A stretch of 38,897 nt of DNA, taken from the NCBI GenBank assembly GCA_027492545.1, contig JAPUEL010000088.1, positions 1-38,897 of the forward strand, written 5' to 3'. This DNA is from Propionibacteriaceae bacterium. GTDB lineage: Bacteria > Actinomycetota > Actinomycetes > Propionibacteriales > Propionibacteriaceae. The position numbers and the translations under genes are program-made. The notes below the pieces were generated by a model. It did not search any database. It saw only the letters and a program-made list of their open reading frames with translations, and was not told the DNA's origin. Positions within the stretch are counted from its first letter, which is position 1, and every line of letters begins with the position of its first letter. This document shows, piece after piece, positions 30,693-38,897 of this stretch.

Positions 30693-33372
30693 GTGAGCTC
30701 GCGCGGGCAGGTGCGGCCCTTCGGGGAGACCAGATTCCGCGTCCCCCTCCCCTCGGACCGCTTCATCCACCGCCCCCGCATCGCGGGCCTGCTCGACGAG
30801 CACATGGCTCGCCCGGTCACCCTGGTCACCGGCCCCGCGGGGACCGGCAAGACGCTCGCGGTGGCCGACTGGACGATGGAGGGGAGCCCTCCAGGACCGG
30901 TGGCGTGGCTGTCGCTGGATCGGGGCGACGCGAGCGTCTCCCGGTTCTGGGTGTCTGTCCTGTCCGCCGTCGCGGCGGCGGTTCCCGCAGCGCTGAAAGG
31001 GGTGCAGATTCCGGACACACCGGATTCGTCGCTGCTCCACGCGATCGCCATGAACGCGGGCGGCGCGCTCGTGCTGGTGTTGGACGACGTCCAGGAGCTC
31101 GACGGCGGCAGCACCATCGAATGGCTCGAGCAGGTGCTGCGCTGGCCCCCCCGAAGGGGTCCGGTTCGTGCTCGTCTCCCGCCACGACCCCCCGGTGGCG
31201 CTGCAACGACTCCGCCTGGAGGGCAAGGTGGGCGACGTCCGGGTCGCTGATCTCGCCTTCACCCGCGCCGAGTCCCAGGAACTGCTCGAGGACTCGGGCA
31301 TCTCACTAACCGCCTCCGCGCTGGACCGACTGCTGGGGACCACCAGCGGATGGGCCGCGGCTCTCCGCCTGGCGGCACTGACGCTGCGGGTCGCCGACGA
31401 CCCGTCGGAGGCCATCGACCGGTTCGGTGGGCTGAGCTTCCTGGTCTCGGAGTATCTGTGGGACGAGGTCTTCAACCTGCTGCCCCCGGAGTACAGCGAG
31501 TTCCTCCTGAAGACGTCGGTGGCCGGGCGCCTGTGCGCTCCGCTGGCCGTCGCCCTGACCGGCGAACCCAGGGCCGACGAGATGCTCAGGACGCTGGCTC
31601 GGGAGCAGTTGTTGGCCCACGAGGTGGAGGGCACCGGCTGGTACCGCACCCACTCGCTGCTCAACGGGGTGCTCCGCGCCCGGATGCGGGCGTCCAGGCC
31701 GGAGCTCAAGCAGGAGCTGCAGCGCAAGGCGGCTCTCTGGTTCGAGGAGAACGGCGCCTGGGTGGAGGCGCTCAGCCACGCCGTCTCGTCGCGGGACTGG
31801 GACTTCGCCGGCATGATCGCGATGCGGTCGGGGGCCGTGGCTCTGCTCAGCACTGACCGGCAGCCGGTGGTGGAACTCATCAGCCGGATTCCGTCGGCCG
31901 CGGCCGCCGACAGCCCGGAGCTGACCATCTCTCTCGCCATGTCCGCCTTCGCCCAGCACGACGGGCGCGCGCTCGCACAGCTGGCCGACCATGCCGAGGG
32001 ACGCCTGGACTCACTGTCGGAGCCCCGCAGATCCGTCGCCACCCTCACGCTGAGGGCGATCCAGGCCAGCCAGGCGCATCGCGACGGGGACGCGTTCGGC
32101 ATGCAGCATGCCGCCGCGGATGCGCACCGCCTGTTGTCCGGGATGACCGCGGACCAGGCCCCCGGGTGGGCGGACCATCGCGGGTTCACCATCGCGCTGC
32201 GCGGAGTCGCGGAATTGTGGGCCGGGCGGCCCGACGTGGCCTGCGACCTTCTCACCGCCGTCGTCGCCGCCCACCCCTCCCAAGCTTTCAGCGCCTTCGG
32301 TGAGGTGTACTATCGCGGGCTGCTCGCCCTGGCCCTGAGCGGAAACGGGCACCTGACGCTGGCCCGCGACAACGCAGAACGGGCCCTCGAGATCGCCCGC
32401 CGGATGGGACGCTCGCGCTCGTACGAGAGCCAGTGGGCGTGGCTCGCGCAGTCGGTGTCGCTGCTGTACGCCGGTGCCCTTCAGGGCGCGGCGGAGGCCC
32501 GCAGGCACTGCCTCGAGGCCGCGGGAAGTCGCCTCAACCCCTTCGTCGCCACCACGCTGCACATCCTGGATGCCCGGCACTGGCTTGCCGCCGGCGATGT
32601 CGGCGCGGCGCGGCGGAGCATGGCCCTGGCGGAGGCGGACATGGCGCGCCGTCCGGGCATGGTGCTGCCGCTGATCCTGCTCACCTCGCTGAGGGTGGAT
32701 CAGGCTCTGGCGGAGGGCGACCAGGAACGGGCCCGGGCGGCGCTCGCGGCCTACGACGACGCGGAGATCGCACACGCTGGGCACCCGCTGCCGCGCCCGG
32801 ACGCGGTGTCCAACTGTCGGGCCAGGTTCCTCCTCGCCACGGGCCGGCCGGAGCTGGTGCGGCCGACGGTGGAGCATCTCCTGGGCGTGGTGGGCGCCGA
32901 AGCGGTCCAGGCGTGGTTGTCCGTGGCAGCCGCGGAGGATCGGCTCCGCCACGATTCGCTGGCCATCGAGGCCGTGGCCAAGGCCCTGGATCTCGCCGAG
33001 TCGGAGGGCGCCGAGTTGTTCATCCTGCGTCAGAGCCGGCAGCTGGCCACCGTGCTGCGTCACCATCAGGAGGTGGTGGGCACACATCGCTCCCTCGTGG
33101 CGCAGGCGCTGGCGACCGTCTCCGGGCCCGCCGAGCCGCCGAGGAAGCGGGCCCTCACGCCGCTCACCGAGCGGGAGCAGGCGGTCCTGGCCTACCTGCC
33201 GACGATGGGGTCCAACGCCGAGATCGCTGCGGCGCTCAGCGTGTCCGAGAACACTGTCAAACAGCATCTCAAGTCCATCTACCGGAAGTTGACGGTCAAC
33301 AGCCGCAGGGAGGCCGTGCGTGTGGCCCGCGACGCCGGGCTGCTCGACGGGCTGACGCGCATCACGACGTGA
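30693..33372 (+). pseudogene. LuxR-family LAL (MalT-like) ATPase regulator, frame broken at a C7 run
   Basis: Two frames together encode one ~892-aa regulator. The first (GTG at 30693, GGGAGG 5 nt upstream) holds Walker A GPAGTGKT at residues 47-54 and Walker B LVLVLDDVQ at 126-134. It is broken at the run of seven C at 31146-31152. Removing one C gives the continuous and family-like RWPPEGVRFVLVSRHDPP. Without that change a 185-aa product ends at 31250. The second frame carries the rest of the STAND ATPase, a long TPR-like helical region, and the LuxR helix-turn-helix LTEREQAVLAYLPTMGSNAEIAAALSV...NTVKQHLKSIYRKL. Possible explanations are sequencing error, true inactivation or phase variation. 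It probably activates neighbouring genes when a ligand is bound. Confidence 0.8.
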
Positions 33373-33385
33373 CTCTGGCAGCGCC

Positions 33386-34423
33386 TCACGCGCGTCCGTA
33401 GCGGGACTCGGCGGCAACGGAGGAGGGCGAGGGATCGGCCCGCGACTGCAGCAGGTCCAGCCCCAGCCCTCTGGCGAGGTGGCGCGCCACCAGCTGGCCC
33501 TTCACGCTGTTGCCCGCATCGTCGAGCGGCGGGGCGAACGTGGCCAGGCCGCCCTTGCCCGGGGAGATGGTGACAATCCCGCCGCCGATGCCGCTCTTGC
33601 CCGGCAGGCCCACCTCGTACAGCCAGTCCCCCGAGGTCTCGTAGAGCCCCGCCGTCAGCATCACCGCGAGCACCGGGTGGCAGAGGTCCTCGTCGAGCAC
33701 CCGGACGCCCGTGACCGGGTTGACCCCGCCGTCGGCCAGCGTGGCGCCCATGGTGGCCAGGTCCCTAGCCGTAACCCGGAGGCAGCTCTGGCGGGTGTAC
33801 AGGTCCAGGGCGAGGTCCGGGTCCGCGCCCAGCACGCCCCGGCTGTGCAGCAGGTTGGCCGCCGCCCGGTTGACGTGATTGGTGGCCGACGCCGACGCGT
33901 AGGTCTCCTCGTCCACCTCCAGCTCACGCCCCGCGAAGGCTGACAGCCCGTCGACGATGGCGGTCCACTTCGCCTCGCCATCGCCGGGCACCAGGCTGGT
34001 GGCGGTCATGGCCCCTGGGTTGACCATCGGGTTGGTCCGGCCGTCGGGTGAGCGTTCGACGGCGGCGGCGGAGTTGAACGGCAGGCCGGTGGCGTTGGCG
34101 CCCACGCGTCGGCGGGCCTCCGCCGCTCCCAGCGCGCGGCACACGAGCGCGAAGACGAAGGGCTTGGCCACGCTCATGATGGTGAACGGGTGGTCCGCGT
34201 CTCCCGCCGTGAAGACGGCGCCGTTGACGCCCACCACACACACCCCGAACAGGCCGGGGTCCGCGGCGGCGAGCGCCGGGTACACCTGGGAGGGCTGCCC
34301 CTCCGCGGTGTCGCGGTACCGCTCGTGCGCCTCGGCCACCAGGGCCGAGACAGTGGACGCACCCGGGAGGCTTCCCGTCGAGACATGGGAGGGAATGAGG
34401 GACGCCTCCCGGGTGCGGGTCAT
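33386..34423 (-). CDS. glsA: Glutaminase (serine-dependent, beta-lactamase fold)
   Basis: The 345-aa enzyme hydrolyses glutamine to glutamate and ammonia. Motifs are the nucleophile pair in IMSVAKPFVF (Ser-x-x-Lys), TNPMVNPGAMTATS, SASATNHVNRAAANLL, TRQSCLRVTARDLATMG and the loop VGLPGKSGIGGGIVTISPGKGG. The family's usual C-terminal STAS domain is absent. The start at 34423 overlaps the transporter stop by ATGA, so the two are coupled. The stop is only 13 nt from the convergent LuxR gene. In this context it would turn imported or peptide-released glutamine into glutamate and ammonia, useful for nitrogen supply or acid resistance. Confidence 0.95.
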   Translation of the reverse strand: MTRTREASLIPSHVSTGSLPGASTVSALVAEAHERYRDTAEGQPSQVYPALAAADPGLFGVCVVGVNGAVFTAGDADHPFTIMSVAKPFVFALVCRALGAAEARRRVGANATGLPFNSAAAVERSPDGRTNPMVNPGAMTATSLVPGDGEAKWTAIVDGLSAFAGRELEVDEETYASASATNHVNRAAANLLHSRGVLGADPDLALDLYTRQSCLRVTARDLATMGATLADGGVNPVTGVRVLDEDLCHPVLAVMLTAGLYETSGDWLYEVGLPGKSGIGGGIVTISPGKGGLATFAPPLDDAGNSVKGQLVARHLARGLGLDLLQSRADPSPSSVAAESRYGRA

Positions 34424-36069
34424 GGGACGCTCGGCGGGTAGCCCGGCCCGAGCGGGATGCCCAACGCGAACCACGCGATGAACATGACGGTCCAGACCAC
34501 CAGGAGGATCACCGAGTACGGCAGCATGAGCGCCACCACCGTGCCGATGCCGGCCTTCTTCGTGTAGCGCTGGGCGATGGTGACGATGAAGGGCAGGTAG
34601 ACCATGAGCGGCGTGAGCGCGTTGACGGGCGAATCCGCGACACGGTAGGCGGCGAGCAGGGTCTGCGGTGCCACACCGAGACGCATGAAGAGCGGCACGA
34701 AGATGGGCGCGAAGATGGCCCACTTGGGCAGCGACCCCGGCATGATGAAGTCCAGCAGGACGATCACCAGCACGAACCCGATGAGCAGCGGGATGGCGCC
34801 GATGTTGGCCTGTTCCAGCAGCTCCGCCAGCGAGCCGGCGATGACGCGCGGCAGGTTGGTCCAGTTGAAGTAGGCGATGAACTGGCTGATCATCAGCAGC
34901 ATCAGCACCATGCCGCCGAGGCCGGCGAACGTCTTGGTGATGGCCTTGATCACGTCCGTGCTGCCCTTGATGGTGCCTGCACCCGCCCCGTAGGCGACGC
35001 CGGAGACGAGGAAGGCCAGCATGATGATGAACAGCAGGCTGTCCATGAACGGCGTGTTGCCGATGATGTTTCCGGTCTCGGGGTCCCGCAGGGGGGCACC
35101 GGGCAGGAACGTGGCCAGGGACACGATGGCCATCACGATCAGGAATCCGATGAGGGCGAACCGGCTGCCCCGCTTGTCCGCGTCCGCCGGGATGTCGCCC
35201 GCGTCGGAGTGGACGACGGCCCCAGGCTCGGGCGTCCAGGGCCCCAGCCTCGGCTCGACGATCTTCTCGGTGATGACCGCGGCCACCATGGCCATGACAA
35301 GGGACGACGCCACCATGAAGTAATAGTTGGCCACGATGGTGATGGGCTCGCCGCCTGCCAGCGCAAGTGACTCGTTGGCGATCTCGGTGATCATCGCATC
35401 GGTGGGGGTCAACGAGATGTTGACCATGAAGATGGCCGCGACACCCGCGAACCCCGAGGCCAAGCCCGCCAGGGGATGTCGACCGACGCTGGCGAACGCC
35501 GCCGCCGCCAACGGGATGAGGATGAGGTACCCGGCGTCCGAGGCCACCGACGACACCACGCCCACCAGGATGAGGATGAACGTCAGCGCCCACTTCGGGG
35601 CGGCGCCCACCAGCTTGCGGATCAGTGACCCCAGGAGCCCTGACTCCTCCGCGACGCCTGCGCCCATCATGGCGATGAACGTCACCGCGACGACGCCGAA
35701 CCCGGCGAAGTTGCTCACGAAGGAGGAGAAGATGAACCGGATGCCCTCCACCGAGAGCAGGCTCTTGATGGGAATCGTCTCCTCGACGATGGTCCAGTCC
35801 TCGTCATAGGGGGGCGTGCCGGGCGCGAGCCCAGGCTGGGTGGTGTCCTCGTAGTAGTCGTACTCCGGGGCGCCCTCGGCGATGGGCACGGCCACCTGCT
35901 CGGTGACGCTGACGCCCGCGAGGCTCAACCCCCACGACAACACGATGACGAGCAGGATCAGGTACCCGAACATGAGCACCGGGTGCGGCACCTTGTTGCC
36001 GATGCGTTCCACCGCACCGAGGAGCCCCCCGGGTGCCGCCTCCACGTCTTCCACTGGCTTCGCGGTCAT
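34420..36069 (-). CDS. AbgT-family transporter (p-aminobenzoyl-glutamate type)
   Basis: The 549-aa membrane protein begins with LLGAVERIGNKVPHPVLMFGYLILLVIVLSW, the standard AbgT opening. It has a periplasmic acidic loop (EYDYYEDTTQPGLAPGTPPYDEDW), about eleven further hydrophobic segments, and the conserved SDAGYLILIPLAAAAFAS, GVAAIFMVNISLTPTDA and DFIMPGSLPKWAIFAPIFVPLF. The family moves p-aminobenzoyl-glutamate or similar acyl-amino acids, and some members export sulfonamides. It is placed between leucyl aminopeptidase and glutaminase, so dipeptide-like or aminoacyl-glutamate/glutamine compounds are likely substrates (inference). The start is ATG at 36069, 20 nt after pepA. Confidence 0.94.
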   Translation of the reverse strand: MTAKPVEDVEAAPGGLLGAVERIGNKVPHPVLMFGYLILLVIVLSWGLSLAGVSVTEQVAVPIAEGAPEYDYYEDTTQPGLAPGTPPYDEDWTIVEETIPIKSLLSVEGIRFIFSSFVSNFAGFGVVAVTFIAMMGAGVAEESGLLGSLIRKLVGAAPKWALTFILILVGVVSSVASDAGYLILIPLAAAAFASVGRHPLAGLASGFAGVAAIFMVNISLTPTDAMITEIANESLALAGGEPITIVANYYFMVASSLVMAMVAAVITEKIVEPRLGPWTPEPGAVVHSDAGDIPADADKRGSRFALIGFLIVMAIVSLATFLPGAPLRDPETGNIIGNTPFMDSLLFIIMLAFLVSGVAYGAGAGTIKGSTDVIKAITKTFAGLGGMVLMLLMISQFIAYFNWTNLPRVIAGSLAELLEQANIGAIPLLIGFVLVIVLLDFIMPGSLPKWAIFAPIFVPLFMRLGVAPQTLLAAYRVADSPVNALTPLMVYLPFIVTIAQRYTKKAGIGTVVALMLPYSVILLVVWTVMFIAWFALGIPLGPGYPPSVP

Positions 36070-36089
36070 GGCGCCCCCCATTCCTTCCG

Positions 36090-37571
36090 TCAGGCCTTGA
36101 AGTTCAGGGCCAGGTCGATCAGCAGGCGCGTGCCGAAGCCCGTGGTGCCCTTGTTGCGCCACTTGCTGGCGGTCCAGGACTGCGCGGTGCCGGCGATGTC
36201 GATGTGCACCCACGGCTTACCCGCGACGAACTCCTGCAGGAACAGGGCCGCCGTGATGGTGCCCGCGTTCGCGCCGCCCATGTTGCGCAGGTCGGCGAGC
36301 GTCGAGTCCAGCTCGGGCCGGTAGCGGTTGGCCAGCGGCAGCTCCCACACCGGCTCGTCGACTCGCTCGGCGGAGGCCTTCACCTGGTTCATCAGAGCTT
36401 CGTTGTTGCCCAGCACGGCCGCGATGTCGGTGCCGAGGGTGCGCAGCGCCGCGCCGGTGAGGGTGGCGATGTCGACGATGGCGTCCACCGGCTCCTCGGT
36501 GGCGAGCACCAGGGCGTCGCCCATGACCATGCGGCCCTCGGCGTCGGTGTTGATCACCTCGACCGTCTTGCCGCCGCGCATGACCACGATGTCGCCCAGC
36601 CGCAGCGCGGAGCCCGACGGCATGTTGTCGGTGCACATCAGGTAGCCGGTCACCTGAGCCTGGCAGCCGAGGTCCTTCAGCACCGTCATGGCGGCGAGGA
36701 TGGCACCGGCGCCGGCCATGTCGTTCTTCATCACGGCGTGCACCTCGTCCCCGGGCTTGAGGGCCAGGCCACCCGCGTCGTACATGATGCCCTTGCCGAC
36801 GAGTGCCAGCTTGCCGGTGGGCTCACCCTCGGGGCGGTAGACGAGCTTGATCATGGCCGGCGGCTCGACGCTGCCGAGGTTGATCCCCAGCAGGCCGCCG
36901 CAGCCGAGCTCGACGAGTTCCTCCTCGCCGAAGACCTGCACCTCGAGGCCGGCGTCGGGGCCCATCTCGAGGGCGATCTCTCCGAGCTTGGTGGCGGTCA
37001 GCATGCCGCCGGGGGTGCCGGCGAGGTCGCGGGCCAGCTTGGTGGCCTTGACCAGCAGCAAACCGCGGACGACGGCGGCCTCGGCCTCCGCGACCGCCCC
37101 CTCGTCGCAGACCAGCGCCAACGCGCTGAGCTTCGCGTCCGGGCCGTCCTCACCGATGCGATAGACGTAGCGCGCCAGGGCGGCGCCCTCGATGGCCGCC
37201 ACCACCGTGTCCGACACGCTCGTGGAGGTCTGCGGAAGAACGACGGCGAGCCGGTCCTGGCCGGGGACGGCGCGGGCGAAGTGGGACACCACGTCTCGCA
37301 GAACGGTGGCGTCCGCGGTGCTGCGGTCGCCGCCGCCGACCAACACGGTGAGCGGGCCGTCGGGGCCGACGAGGACCAGGGTCTTGCCGACGGCGGCGTC
37401 GAAGCCCAGCGAGGCGGCGCGCTCGGCCGAGATGCCGCTGGCCGCCGAGGGCTGCTCGCCGGAGAAGACGATGTGAGCGGCCGCGTCGATGCCGTCGGGC
37501 AACTCGCCGACGGTGACCGCCAGCTCACGGGTGGGGAGGGAGAACGGGGGGTACGGGGCTGCGTGGGTCAT
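36090..37571 (-). CDS. pepA: Leucyl aminopeptidase (M17)
   Basis: The 493-aa cytoplasmic metallo-aminopeptidase has the M17 signature NTDAEGR. Ligand residues are in GKGIMYDAGGLALKP and KNDMAGAG, followed by LTGAALRTLG and the C-terminal HIDIAGTA. It would remove N-terminal residues from peptides using two metal ions. The start at 37571 has AAGGA 6 nt upstream. It lies 43 nt after the META lipoprotein gene and 20 nt before the AbgT gene, so a shared transcript is likely. Confidence 0.96.
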   Translation of the reverse strand: MTHAAPYPPFSLPTRELAVTVGELPDGIDAAAHIVFSGEQPSAASGISAERAASLGFDAAVGKTLVLVGPDGPLTVLVGGGDRSTADATVLRDVVSHFARAVPGQDRLAVVLPQTSTSVSDTVVAAIEGAALARYVYRIGEDGPDAKLSALALVCDEGAVAEAEAAVVRGLLLVKATKLARDLAGTPGGMLTATKLGEIALEMGPDAGLEVQVFGEEELVELGCGGLLGINLGSVEPPAMIKLVYRPEGEPTGKLALVGKGIMYDAGGLALKPGDEVHAVMKNDMAGAGAILAAMTVLKDLGCQAQVTGYLMCTDNMPSGSALRLGDIVVMRGGKTVEVINTDAEGRMVMGDALVLATEEPVDAIVDIATLTGAALRTLGTDIAAVLGNNEALMNQVKASAERVDEPVWELPLANRYRPELDSTLADLRNMGGANAGTITAALFLQEFVAGKPWVHIDIAGTAQSWTASKWRNKGTTGFGTRLLIDLALNFKA

Positions 37572-37614
37572 GGAGTGTCCTTGCGTCTGGCGATGGTGTG
37601 GTGTGGGTGCGCCG

Positions 37615-38409
37615 TCAGGCGCGGGTCAACTGGACGGCGATGGCGTCGTCGGCGGTGCGCATCTCGAGCATGTCGCCCTCGATGCTGTAGGTGGCGGCAC
37701 TCTCCAGGGCGGCCACGATGGCAGCCTCCTGATCCATGAGGCCCTCGGGCGTCATGCAGGCCATCTGGGTGGTGGCGATGGTGCCGAACGAGATCTCGCC
37801 GTCGCCTGCGGTGTACGAGCCGAGGAGGCGGTTGCAGCCGCCCGTGCCGGACAGCGTGCCGTCGTCGGCGAAGGTGAGCTCGGTCTCCGTGTCGGCCAGC
37901 GGGCTGACCGCCGCCGAGCCGTCGTTGTAGGAGGTGATGGCCCACGTGGTGTCCGCCAGCTCCTGCGACTGCGCGGCGAAGGTGCCGAGCGCCTCGCCGC
38001 CCTCGTCGTTGAGGGTGAGGGTCTCCCCGTCGACGGCGAAGCCGCGGGCCTCGGTGAGCGCGGTGAAGAAGGCTGTCTCGAGAGACATCACGTCGTCGGC
38101 GCAGGCCATCATGGTGGAGGGGAGGGCGTCGCCGACGGTGAGGGTGGCGCCGTCGACCTCGAAGGTGCCGGCGAAGCGGTTGCAGCCGCCGGAGCCGAAG
38201 AGCGCTCCGACCTCGGTGAAGCGGACCGTGACCGGGGACCCGTCCACGGGCGCCTCGCCCGCCAGATCCTCCAGCAGCCAGGTGATCCCCACGATGTCCC
38301 CCTCCGAGGCCACCTGGGAGGGGGTGGAAGCCGGGGTCGCGGATGCGCAGGAGGCGAGCAGCAGCGAGGCAGCTGCCACCGCCGTCGTCGTCCAGAGTGC
38401 CTTCGCCAT
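37615..38409 (-). CDS. Lipoprotein with two META (HslJ-like) domains
   Basis: The 264-aa protein has a lipobox LLASC (Cys near residue 21) after a hydrophobic leader. Two META domains follow: the first has FGSGGCNRFAGTF and STMMACADDVMSLE, the second has LSGTGGCNRLLGSY and TQMACMTPEGLMDQE. META domains occur in HslJ, linked to novobiocin and heat stress, and in surface lipoproteins. The start at 38409 has AAGGAGAA 6-7 nt upstream. A copy of the 22-bp site lies 56-77 nt upstream, and pepA follows after 43 nt. Confidence 0.92.
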   Translation of the reverse strand: MAKALWTTTAVAAASLLLASCASATPASTPSQVASEGDIVGITWLLEDLAGEAPVDGSPVTVRFTEVGALFGSGGCNRFAGTFEVDGATLTVGDALPSTMMACADDVMSLETAFFTALTEARGFAVDGETLTLNDEGGEALGTFAAQSQELADTTWAITSYNDGSAAVSPLADTETELTFADDGTLSGTGGCNRLLGSYTAGDGEISFGTIATTQMACMTPEGLMDQEAAIVAALESAATYSIEGDMLEMRTADDAIAVQLTRA

Positions 38410-38464
38410 TGATGTTCTCCTTCGTGGTCGGCCCAGCCATCGTTTCCCCCGATCCGGCTCGGGA

Positions 38465-38486
38465 CATCACCCGAACTGGGTAGTCC
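38465..38486 (-). promoter_or_regulatory. 22-bp conserved site, copy 3
   Basis: Plus-strand CATCACCC-GAACT-GGGT-AGTCC, on the minus strand ACTACCC-N5-GGGTGAT, upstream of the META lipoprotein gene. Same orientation and similar distance to the start codon as copies 1 and 2. Confidence 0.7.
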
Positions 38487-38581
38487 GCGCGGGCTCGGGG
38501 AGCCACGGACGGATCAGTCTGCGTCTCCTTCCGCCCGCAACGGGCGATCTGACGTGCCTCAAGCAGCCCGTCCCGATCCGG

Positions 38582-38655
38582 GCACGACACGCCGTCTCGG
38601 TGGCACGTCGGTGTCGCATGCGACGCCGAACCCCGCCCCAGACGGCGTTTCGTGC
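38582..38655. repeat. 74-bp palindromic element, copy 3
   Basis: GCACGACACGCCGTCT and AGACGGCGTTTCGTGC pair with one mismatch, enclosing GCACGTCGGTGTCGCATGCG with a central TCGCATGCGA palindrome. It lies in the gene-free stretch 38487-38881 between the META gene and the gene at the window edge. Confidence 0.8.
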
Positions 38656-38739
38656 ACACCCCGACGGCGGGACGCAGACCTCGCACCCACCAACGCAGCC
38701 CGACCTCCGCCCCAAGCCCACCCACCCGGTCCATTCCGG

Positions 38740-38813
38740 GCACGACACGCCGTCTCGGTGGCACGCCGGTGTCGCATGCGACGCCGGCCCCCGCCCCAGA
38801 CGGCGTTTCGTGC
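38740..38813. repeat. 74-bp palindromic element, copy 4
   Basis: Nearly identical to copy 3 (differences confined to a few interior bases) and in the same orientation, starting 158 bp further on. The similarity extends into the right flank GTGCACACCCCGACGGCGG. Together they look like a direct duplication. Confidence 0.8.
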
Positions 38814-38881
38814 ACACCCCGACGGCGGCTGCGGCGCCGGTCAGTCGCGCGTAGGCTAGGCCGTATCTGGAAGGACGGGCG

Positions 38882-38897
38882 ATGAAGGCCGTTGTTG
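38882..38897 (+). CDS. Start of an unidentified gene, 3' cut off by the window
   Basis: ATG at 38882 follows GGAAGGA at about 38869-38875 with a 7-nt spacing, preceded by a TAGGCT-like -10 candidate. Only MKAVV can be read. This opening is common in zinc-dependent or quinone-type alcohol dehydrogenases, but five residues cannot decide it. Confidence 0.45.

Noticed and set aside
33373..33385. Terminator between the LuxR and glutaminase genes
   Set aside because: Only 13 nt separate the convergent stops and no hairpin is visible there.
38582..38830. CRISPR array at the right edge
   Set aside because: Only two 74-bp palindromic units with a single ~84-bp gap that is itself partly similar; no short regular repeats or cas genes.
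1..38897. tRNA, rRNA, prophage or insertion-sequence genes
   Set aside because: I saw no cloverleaf-like sequence with a T-loop, no rRNA segments, and no transposase, integrase or phage structural genes on either strand.

Overview
The window is a 38.9 kb chromosomal segment of a high-GC Gram-positive bacterium. Very strong G/C use at third codon positions, ATGA/TGATG-coupled operons, carbohydrate uptake genes under a LacI regulator, an LppM-type lipoprotein, LapA/SHOCT small membrane proteins and a LuxR 'LAL' regulator all point to Actinomycetota. The overall style resembles Propionibacteriaceae, but that is inference; there is no rRNA or other phylogenetic marker here.

Layout. 1-3.0 kb: the 3' part of a GH43 glycosidase, an unrecognised 292-aa protein and the broken remains of a beta-helix protein. 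3.4-6.3 kb: a pantothenate operon, DUF2520 protein-panC-panD-panB, in which the DUF2520 protein could supply ketopantoate reductase. 6.3-8.1 kb: a repeat-rich spacer, then a uridine-kinase-family protein with an N-terminal extension. 8.2-15.6 kb: a galactoside utilisation unit on the minus strand (solute-binding lipoprotein, two permeases, GH2 beta-galactosidase) with a divergent LacI regulator and a perfect GTTTACGTAAAC operator between them. 15.7-23.1 kb: mixed housekeeping and accessory genes (NYN-LOTUS protein, LppM-like lipoprotein coupled to a terpene-cyclase-like toroid protein, two alpha/beta hydrolases, a DUF2975-like/XRE pair, a GyrI-like protein, a PaiB-like protein). 23.2-25.6 kb: a GH3 beta-glucosidase with swapped domain order. 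25.8-33.4 kb: two transporters, SHOCT, DUF1269-like and LapA proteins, an internally duplicated unknown protein and a large LuxR/MalT-type ATPase regulator whose frame is broken at a run of seven C. 33.4-38.4 kb: a META lipoprotein, leucyl aminopeptidase, AbgT-family transporter and glutaminase, probably one peptide/glutamine-use operon. The right edge catches the first codons of another gene.

The most interesting signals are not genes. (1) A 22-bp site, CATCACCC then five variable bases then GGGTRRKCC, occurs three times. Each copy has the same orientation and lies about 56-105 nt upstream of a minus-strand start codon, in the neighbourhood of the LuxR regulator, so it may be the operator of a small envelope/stress regulon. 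(2) Four intergenic palindromic elements share the outer motif GCACGAC...GTCGTGC (or GTTTCGTGC) and are each exactly 74 bp long even where their interiors differ. (3) Two genes (LuxR regulator, beta-helix protein) carry apparent frameshifts that need read-level confirmation.
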